Source: Porphyromonadaceae bacterium UBA4702
GTDB taxonomy: Bacteria > Bacteroidota > Bacteroidia > Bacteroidales > Muribaculaceae
NCBI GenBank assembly: GCA_002404675.1
Contig: DHKE01000067.1
Coordinates: 19,406-30,033, forward strand
Length of the DNA: 10,628 nucleotides
Direction of reading: 5' to 3'
Part shown: one piece after another, positions 5,691 through 10,628 of the stretch
Layout of the letters: each line of letters begins with the position of its first letter
Position numbering within the stretch: the stretch's first letter is position 1
Translations under genes and position numbers: made by a program
The notes under the pieces: generated by a model
Seen by the model: the letters and a program-made list of their open reading frames with translations, nothing else
What the model was told of the DNA's origin: nothing
Databases searched by the model: none

Positions 5691-6497
5691 GTGAGAACGA
5701 TAGCAGCGCATCATATTACGGACACAGGGCAGTGGCGGCTGACCGTTGACATCTCCGAGGAGGCGATGGGAGCGTGGCTGCGCCGCAACGACATTGCCGA
5801 TGATCCGATGTACACCCTCGCCTCGGCACGCCTCGAGGGCGACGACAGTCTGCATGCCATAGAGAACGCGGTCTATGACCACCCGGCAGTGCTTGACGAT
5901 TTCGAGGCGGACATCGTGGTGACGACAGCCCGCTATATGTTTGTCCCCGCAGAATTAGCCGATGATGCCGACCTCTGCGTCATGGCGTTCTCGACGGTGT
6001 TCGGCGATACGTCGGCAGAGGATGTCATGACGGACACCGTGGGCGAATATGCCGTGCTGTATATGGCAGTCCCCGGTCTGCGCCAGTTCCTTGCCCGCAC
6101 GTTTGCCGGCTCGCGAGTGGCATGCCATGCCACAACGCTGCTGTCTCACTGGCAGCGTGTCGCCAAGGCCGGGCTGTGTCTGTTTGCCGACATTCGCGGC
6201 GGATATGCCGACATGGCATTGTTCCGCGATGGCCACCTCATTGCCTCGTCGCGCCGCCGTTGCCAGGACACTGCCGATGCAGCCTATTATATGCTTAATA
6301 CCAGCCGTGCCGCCAGCGAGGACATCACTCCTCAGCAGGTGGCAGTCTACGTTACCGGCGCGGCGGAGGCGGTAGAGGCTGTACGCGGCATGATAGGGGA
6401 GTATGTAGGCGAAATGGCGGCAGTCCCGATGCCCGCCGAGGAGGACGCTCCGCCGGCAGACGTGATTTGTTCATACCGCAACAACCGGCAGCCATGA
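5691..6497 (+). CDS. DUF3822 family protein
   Basis: This is a 268-residue soluble protein with no signal peptide or membrane segment. I recognise it as DUF3822 from its overall pattern and its place directly before rsmD, a pairing common across Bacteroidota. FVPAEL starts near residue 84. The C-terminal half contains LCLFADIRGGYADMALFRDG (about residues 161-180), which looks like the second half of an actin-like (ASKHA) fold, with Asp167 in the position of a phosphate-binding acidic residue. That structural reading is an inference. The biochemical role is unknown. The stop overlaps the rsmD start (ATGA), so the two are translationally coupled. Start choice: the GTG at 5691 suits the promoter at 5615-5646. 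The TTG at 5661 would add ten residues but leave almost no leader. There is no ATG near the beginning of the domain. Confidence 0.8.
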   Translation: MRTIAAHHITDTGQWRLTVDISEEAMGAWLRRNDIADDPMYTLASARLEGDDSLHAIENAVYDHPAVLDDFEADIVVTTARYMFVPAELADDADLCVMAFSTVFGDTSAEDVMTDTVGEYAVLYMAVPGLRQFLARTFAGSRVACHATTLLSHWQRVAKAGLCLFADIRGGYADMALFRDGHLIASSRRRCQDTADAAYYMLNTSRAASEDITPQQVAVYVTGAAEAVEAVRGMIGEYVGEMAAVPMPAEEDAPPADVICSYRNNRQP

Positions 6498-7093
6498 GGA
6501 TAATACGAGGAAAATACGGGCGGCGGCGTTTTGACGTGCCGCGCAACATCACGGCGAGGCCGACTACGGACTTCGCTCGAGAGAACATATTCAACGTGCT
6601 GGAGAATATGCGCGACATGGAGGATACTGATGCTCTCGACTTGTTTGCCGGCACGGGGGCGGTCAGCTTCGAGTTCCTGTCACGCGGCTGCCGCTCTGTG
6701 ACATGCGTGGAGAATGCGCATACGCAGGTCAACTTCATCCGCTCTGTGCGCGAGAAGCTGCATGACGACAACCTGACGGTGGTCAAAGGAGATGTGTTCA
6801 AGTACGTTCAGACGTGCAGCCGCAAGTTTGACTTCATCTTTGCCGACCCGCCGTATGAGCATCCGCGTTTCGATGATGTTGCCGCTATGGTGCTCGACTC
6901 GCAGATGCTGCGCTCCGGGACGATAGTGGTGATAGAGCATAACCGCGACCACGACTATTCGTCGCACCCGGCCTTTTGCGACCACCGGCGTTACGGCTCG
7001 GTCAACTTCTCGATATTCCGCATTGGCGGCGAGGAGGAAGTTGCGGCGGAAGAAGAGAACACAAAATCTAATACTCAAGAAATCAATTCATAA
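6494..7093 (+). CDS. rsmD: 16S rRNA (guanine(966)-N(2))-methyltransferase RsmD
   Basis: This enzyme transfers a methyl group from S-adenosylmethionine to N2 of G966 in 16S rRNA during assembly of the small ribosomal subunit, in the cytoplasm. It has 199 residues, close to the family norm. It begins [13 protein letters not shown], the usual RsmD opening, followed by [15 protein letters not shown] (from residue 22). The SAM-binding motif [12 protein letters not shown] is at 49-60 and the catalytic DPPY motif at 118-121 ([10 protein letters not shown]). The ATG at 6494 overlaps the DUF3822 stop as ATGA. The last roughly 20 residues form an acidic, low-complexity tail ([12 protein letters not shown]...) beyond the core fold, probably disordered. 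ribBA starts 34 bases later. Identity is secure. Confidence 0.95.
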   Translation: MRIIRGKYGRRRFDVPRNITARPTTDFARENIFNVLENMRDMEDTDALDLFAGTGAVSFEFLSRGCRSVTCVENAHTQVNFIRSVREKLHDDNLTVVKGDVFKYVQTCSRKFDFIFADPPYEHPRFDDVAAMVLDSQMLRSGTIVVIEHNRDHDYSSHPAFCDHRRYGSVNFSIFRIGGEEEVAAEEENTKSNTQEINS

Positions 7094-7127
7094 TACCGCC
7101 GCAAGGCGATTACTACCGATACAATAT

Positions 7128-8345
7128 ATGGACCGTAAAATCAAACTCGATACGATAGAGGAGGCTATCCGGGATTTCAAGGACGGCAAATTCATCATCG
7201 TCGTTGACGACGAAGACCGCGAGAATGAGGGTGACCTCATCGTTGCTGCCGAGAAAATCACCCCCGAACAGGTCAATTTCATGCTGAAAAACGCACGCGG
7301 AGTGCTGTGTGCGCCGATCACCATGCGCCGCTGCGACGAGTTGCAGCTTCCGCGCCAGGTCGAGGACAACACGTCGGTGCTCGGCACGCCGTTCACCGTG
7401 ACCGTTGACAAGCTGGAGGGCTGTTCCACAGGCGTTTCCATTCAGGACCGCGCTGCGACCATACGTGCGCTTGCCGACCCGGCATCCACACCCGAGACAT
7501 TCGGCCGTCCCGGCCACGTCAATCCCTTGTATGCGCAGGAGCGCGGCGTGCTGCAGCGGTGCGGACACACTGAGGCGGCTATCGACTTCGCCCGCCTTGC
7601 CGGCATGCAGCCTGTCGCTGCGCTCATGGAAATCATGAGTGACGACGGCTCGATGGCCCGTCTGCCCGAACTGCGCCGCCGTGCCGACGAGTGGGGGTTG
7701 AAGCTCGTGTCCATAGCCGACCTGATAAAGTACCGCCTTGCCAACGACTCGCTGGTAGAAATGGGCGAGGAGGTGGACATGCCGACAGCCTACGGCCATT
7801 TCCGCCTCATCCCGTTCCACCAGAAGGACAACGGGCTGGAACACATCGCGCTCATCAAGGGCGACCTGCGCGATGGCCAGCCGGCATTGGTGCGTGTGCA
7901 CAGCAGCTGTGCCACCGGCGACATTTTTGGCTCGCTGCGCTGCGAGTGCGGCGAGCAGCTCCACCGTGCCATGCGCATGATTGAGCAGGAGGGGAGAGGC
8001 GCGGTCATCTACCTCAACCAGGAGGGACGCGGCATAGGGCTGATGGACAAGATCAAGGCGTACAAGCTGCAGGAGGGGGGCATGGACACTGTCGAGGCCA
8101 ACCTGCACCTAGGCCACAAGGCCGACGAGCGCGACTACGGCGTGGGGGCGAACATACTCCATGCGCTGGGCATAACGAAGATGCGCCTGATGACCAACAA
8201 CCCGATGAAGCGTGTGGCACTTGAGGGATACGGCCTTGAGATAACGGAGAACGTGCCTCTCGAGATTGAGCCTAACGAGTACAACCGGTTTTATATGCAC
8301 ACCAAGAAGAACCGCATGGGGCATGACCTGCACAATGTGGACTGA
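7128..8345 (+). CDS. ribBA: Bifunctional 3,4-dihydroxy-2-butanone-4-phosphate synthase / GTP cyclohydrolase II (RibBA)
   Basis: This enzyme supplies both precursors of riboflavin: ribulose 5-phosphate is converted to 3,4-dihydroxy-2-butanone 4-phosphate, and GTP to 2,5-diamino-6-ribosylamino-pyrimidinone 5'-phosphate plus formate. It has 405 residues, normal for the fused enzyme. The N-terminal synthase domain (about 1-205) has the acidic active-site loop [10 protein letters not shown] (27-36), [23 protein letters not shown] and CGHTEAA with His147. The C-terminal cyclohydrolase II domain (about 215-400) has the zinc site C261-X10-C272-X-C274 in [18 protein letters not shown], then NQEGRGIGL and the late motif MTNNPMKR. 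Both sets of catalytic residues are present, so both activities are expected. The ATG at 7128 is preferred; the frame is open upstream but only inside rsmD. The 34-base gap to rsmD leaves no room for an FMN riboswitch. It is probably the last gene of the operon. Confidence 0.96.
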   Translation: MDRKIKLDTIEEAIRDFKDGKFIIVVDDEDRENEGDLIVAAEKITPEQVNFMLKNARGVLCAPITMRRCDELQLPRQVEDNTSVLGTPFTVTVDKLEGCSTGVSIQDRAATIRALADPASTPETFGRPGHVNPLYAQERGVLQRCGHTEAAIDFARLAGMQPVAALMEIMSDDGSMARLPELRRRADEWGLKLVSIADLIKYRLANDSLVEMGEEVDMPTAYGHFRLIPFHQKDNGLEHIALIKGDLRDGQPALVRVHSSCATGDIFGSLRCECGEQLHRAMRMIEQEGRGAVIYLNQEGRGIGLMDKIKAYKLQEGGMDTVEANLHLGHKADERDYGVGANILHALGITKMRLMTNNPMKRVALEGYGLEITENVPLEIEPNEYNRFYMHTKKNRMGHDLHNVD

Positions 8346-8379
8346 CAAATGACAAACCATCTGTAAACGATACATATAC

Positions 8380-10628
8380 ATGAAGAAAATACTGTTGCCG
8401 ATACTCGGCATAACCCTCGCTGCCGGCATGGTCAACGCCAAGAAGGTGCTTGACCACTCGTCGTTTGACGACTGGAAGTCGGTGCGCGTGGACCGTCTTT
8501 CCAACGACGGCCGGTGGGCTGCTTACGAGGTCAACCCCCAGGAGGGGAACGGCACGCTGACGCTGCGCAATGTCAAGACCGGCAAGACCATAACCATCCC
8601 CCGGGGCTACAACCCGAAATTCACCGCCGACTCGCGCAACGCAGTGGCTCTCATCAAGCCGCTGTTTGCCGACACGCGCCAGGCCAAGATTGACAAGAAG
8701 AAGGATTTCGACATGCCGCAGGACTCGCTCGCGATAGTTGACCTGACCAGCGGCAACGTCACCAAGATTGCCAACGTAATCCGCTACGGCATCGGCAAGG
8801 AGGGGGGCGAATGGGTGGCATACCAGAGCTGTGACACCGCGCACATCACCCCCAAGGCGTTGAAGGACAAGAAGGCAGGCCGTCCGCTCGTGTTGCGCAA
8901 CCTGCGCAGCGGCGAGAGCAAAATCGTCAACTGGGTCAAGGAGTTCTCTTTTTCCGAGGACGGCATGCGCCTAGCGGCGTCGCTCGCCACCTGCGGCAAG
9001 GACTCCACCGCCACCGACGGCATAGGCATCATCAGCCTCCCCGACACCAACATGTTCCTCATCGACCGCGACAAGGTGTTCTACAGTGCGCCCGTACTCA
9101 ACCGTGCCGGCACTGCCGTGTCATACGTCGCTTCGACTGACTCCACCGAGACCGGCACGCGCAAGTCTGTGCTGTACCTCGCCGACCTGGGCAAGGGCAG
9201 CGACAACTTCCCCGAGCCGCGTGCGCTCTGCGACAGCCGCATGTCGATTGCCGGCCAGGACTCGCTCTTCGTCAACCAGTACACAGTGCCGCAGTTCTCG
9301 CATGACGGCAAGCGGCTCATAGCCGGCGTGGCCCGCTATGTAGCTCCCGACGACACGACGATAGTCGATTTTGAGCGCGCAGACCTCGACATCTGGCGGT
9401 GGGACGCACCATACACTCCTCCCAAGGAGCTGAAGATGGCGGAGGAAGCCCGCAAGCAGACATTCCCGATAGTGTTTGACCTCGCGAGCGGACAGCAGCG
9501 TTTCATCACCGACAACCCCCTTGTCGCACTCAAGCCCTCCAACCGCTGGGACGGCGACTATGTGCTGGTAAAAGACCCGAGCGAGGGCATCATCTCGCAG
9601 CAGTGGGACTATGCTGCCCCGGAACACCTCGCCGTCTACGACCTGCGCTCCGGCAAGCAGACAGACATTACGGACGCTCCGCAGGAGATGTCTGACATTT
9701 CCCCCTGCGGCAACTATGTGGCTTGGTACAATGACATGGCTTACCACATCTACAACAGCGCCACCGGCGAGACTGTCGAAATTTCAGACGCGATACCCTA
9801 TCCGACTTGGGACGAGGACCAGGACATACCGATGATGCGCCAGCCTTACGGCGTTGCCGGGTGGCTCGACGGCGACAAGGCCCTGCTCGTATATGACCGC
9901 TACGACATCTGGAGCGTTGACCCTGCGGGCAAGACCAAGCCCGTATGCCTCACCGCCGGCGAGGGACGCAAGACCAACCGCCGTTTCCGCTACATCAAGA
10001 CCGACAGCGAGGAGATTTCCATCACTCCGGGACGCGAGATGCTCCTCTCGGTGTTTGACTATACCGACAAGCGCAACGGTTATGCCACCATGACCGCCGG
10101 CAAGGCTGCTGCCCCGGACATCAAGGTGCTCGACACATACACGTTCTCGCAGCTGCGCAAGGCCAAGAACGCCAACGTGTACGCATACCAGCGTGCCAAC
10201 TTCAACACTTCGCCTGATGTGTGGATAGCGCAGAACAACAATTTCCGCAACGCTGCCAAAGTCACCGACGCCAACCCGCAGATGAAGGACTACAACTGGG
10301 GCGACGCGCAGCTCGTGAAATGGTACTCGTATTCCGGCGACCTGACCGAGGGCGTGCTTTACACTCCCGAGGACCTCGACAAGAGCAAGAAATACCCGAT
10401 GCTCGTGGTCTTCTACGAGCGCAACAGCGAGGAGCTGTACCGCCACTACACCATGGAGCCATCATGGAGCTGGGTCAACTACCCGTTCTACGTCAGCCGT
10501 GGATATGTGGTGTTCGTTCCCGACGTGAAATACGCCCCCGGCATACCGGGCGAAAGCGCATACAACTATATTTGCTCCGGCGTGGAAGACCTCTGCAAGA
10601 AATACCCGTGGATAGACCGTGACCGCAT
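8380..10628 (+). CDS. Secreted S9 family (prolyl oligopeptidase-like) peptidase, 3' end missing
   Basis: The frame is open from the ATG at 8380 to the window end: 749 residues of an exported serine peptidase, probably about 900 or more in full. A signal peptide (MKKILLPILGITLAAGMVNA, cleavage after residue 20) sends it to the periplasm or surface. Residues about 25-640 carry repeated WD-like and strand-rich units with Asp/Gly turns (for example FSEDGMRLAAS, FSHDGKRLIAG and ISPCGNYVAW), as in the beta-propeller of S9 enzymes. The alpha/beta-hydrolase domain begins near residue 670 (KKYPMLVVFYE), continues through SRGYVVFVPDV and is cut at EDLCKKYPWIDRDR. In this family the GxSxGG nucleophile motif normally follows within about ten residues, so the catalytic Ser, Asp and His are all outside the window and activity cannot be judged. 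The substrate is unknown; peptide scavenging is a reasonable guess. The gap to ribBA is 34 bases with no obvious promoter or terminator, so it may be cotranscribed. Confidence 0.9.
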   Translation, partial: MKKILLPILGITLAAGMVNAKKVLDHSSFDDWKSVRVDRLSNDGRWAAYEVNPQEGNGTLTLRNVKTGKTITIPRGYNPKFTADSRNAVALIKPLFADTRQAKIDKKKDFDMPQDSLAIVDLTSGNVTKIANVIRYGIGKEGGEWVAYQSCDTAHITPKALKDKKAGRPLVLRNLRSGESKIVNWVKEFSFSEDGMRLAASLATCGKDSTATDGIGIISLPDTNMFLIDRDKVFYSAPVLNRAGTAVSYVASTDSTETGTRKSVLYLADLGKGSDNFPEPRALCDSRMSIAGQDSLFVNQYTVPQFSHDGKRLIAGVARYVAPDDTTIVDFERADLDIWRWDAPYTPPKELKMAEEARKQTFPIVFDLASGQQRFITDNPLVALKPSNRWDGDYVLVKDPSEGIISQQWDYAAPEHLAVYDLRSGKQTDITDAPQEMSDISPCGNYVAWYNDMAYHIYNSATGETVEISDAIPYPTWDEDQDIPMMRQPYGVAGWLDGDKALLVYDRYDIWSVDPAGKTKPVCLTAGEGRKTNRRFRYIKTDSEEISITPGREMLLSVFDYTDKRNGYATMTAGKAAAPDIKVLDTYTFSQLRKAKNANVYAYQRANFNTSPDVWIAQNNNFRNAAKVTDANPQMKDYNWGDAQLVKWYSYSGDLTEGVLYTPEDLDKSKKYPMLVVFYERNSEELYRHYTMEPSWSWVNYPFYVSRGYVVFVPDVKYAPGIPGESAYNYICSGVEDLCKKYPWIDRDR

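Noticed and set aside
7094..7127. FMN riboswitch before ribBA
   Set aside because: Only 34 bases separate rsmD from ribBA, and none of the conserved FMN-aptamer segments is present.
7113..8108. Long antisense frame (331 codons) opposite ribBA
   Set aside because: It is a shadow of a well-conserved gene. It shows no recognisable motif and no promoter.

Overview
This is a stretch of a Bacteroidota chromosome, most likely order Bacteroidales. The moderately GC-rich coding sequence and the gene content suggest a Muribaculaceae-like gut bacterium, but that family assignment is only a guess. The clues are: no Shine-Dalgarno sequences before the genes; a TAnnTTTG-type -7 box upstream of the DUF3822 gene; the DUF3822-rsmD gene pair, which is characteristic of this phylum; a fused RibBA with a Bacteroidota-like sequence; and a large exported S9 peptidase. 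All genes are on the + strand. I see no mobile element, CRISPR array, tRNA or rRNA.

Region 1 (1-4590) is the 3' end of a complex I (nuo) operon: nuoL (5' end cut off), nuoM and nuoN, with gaps of 32 and 35 bases. These are the three antiporter-like proton-pumping membrane subunits. A strong hairpin after nuoN probably ends the operon. It overlaps a second, mutually exclusive hairpin. NuoM appears to lack the lysine that is nearly always present in transmembrane helix 7; NuoL and NuoN keep theirs.

Region 2 (about 4590-5690) is the most unusual part. It holds one small exported protein with two LTxxQ motifs (CpxP/Spy type) and a Cys/Lys-rich segment. This gene is preceded by a TTAAAC-N17-GTC element resembling an ECF sigma-factor promoter. 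A second element with the same TTAAAC and exactly the same 17-base spacing lies in the 424-base gap behind the gene. There it faces a hairpin that would bury the start codon of a 44-codon ORF, and no recognisable sigma factor follows. The two elements suggest a small envelope-stress regulon, or the remains of one.

Region 3 (5691-8345) looks like a housekeeping operon: a DUF3822 protein, rsmD (16S rRNA m2G966 methyltransferase, overlapping the previous stop by ATGA) and ribBA (bifunctional riboflavin biosynthesis enzyme). A primary-sigma-type promoter lies just upstream.

Region 4 (8380-10628) is the N-terminal 749 residues of a secreted S9-family (prolyl oligopeptidase-like) peptidase. The window ends just before the expected catalytic serine.
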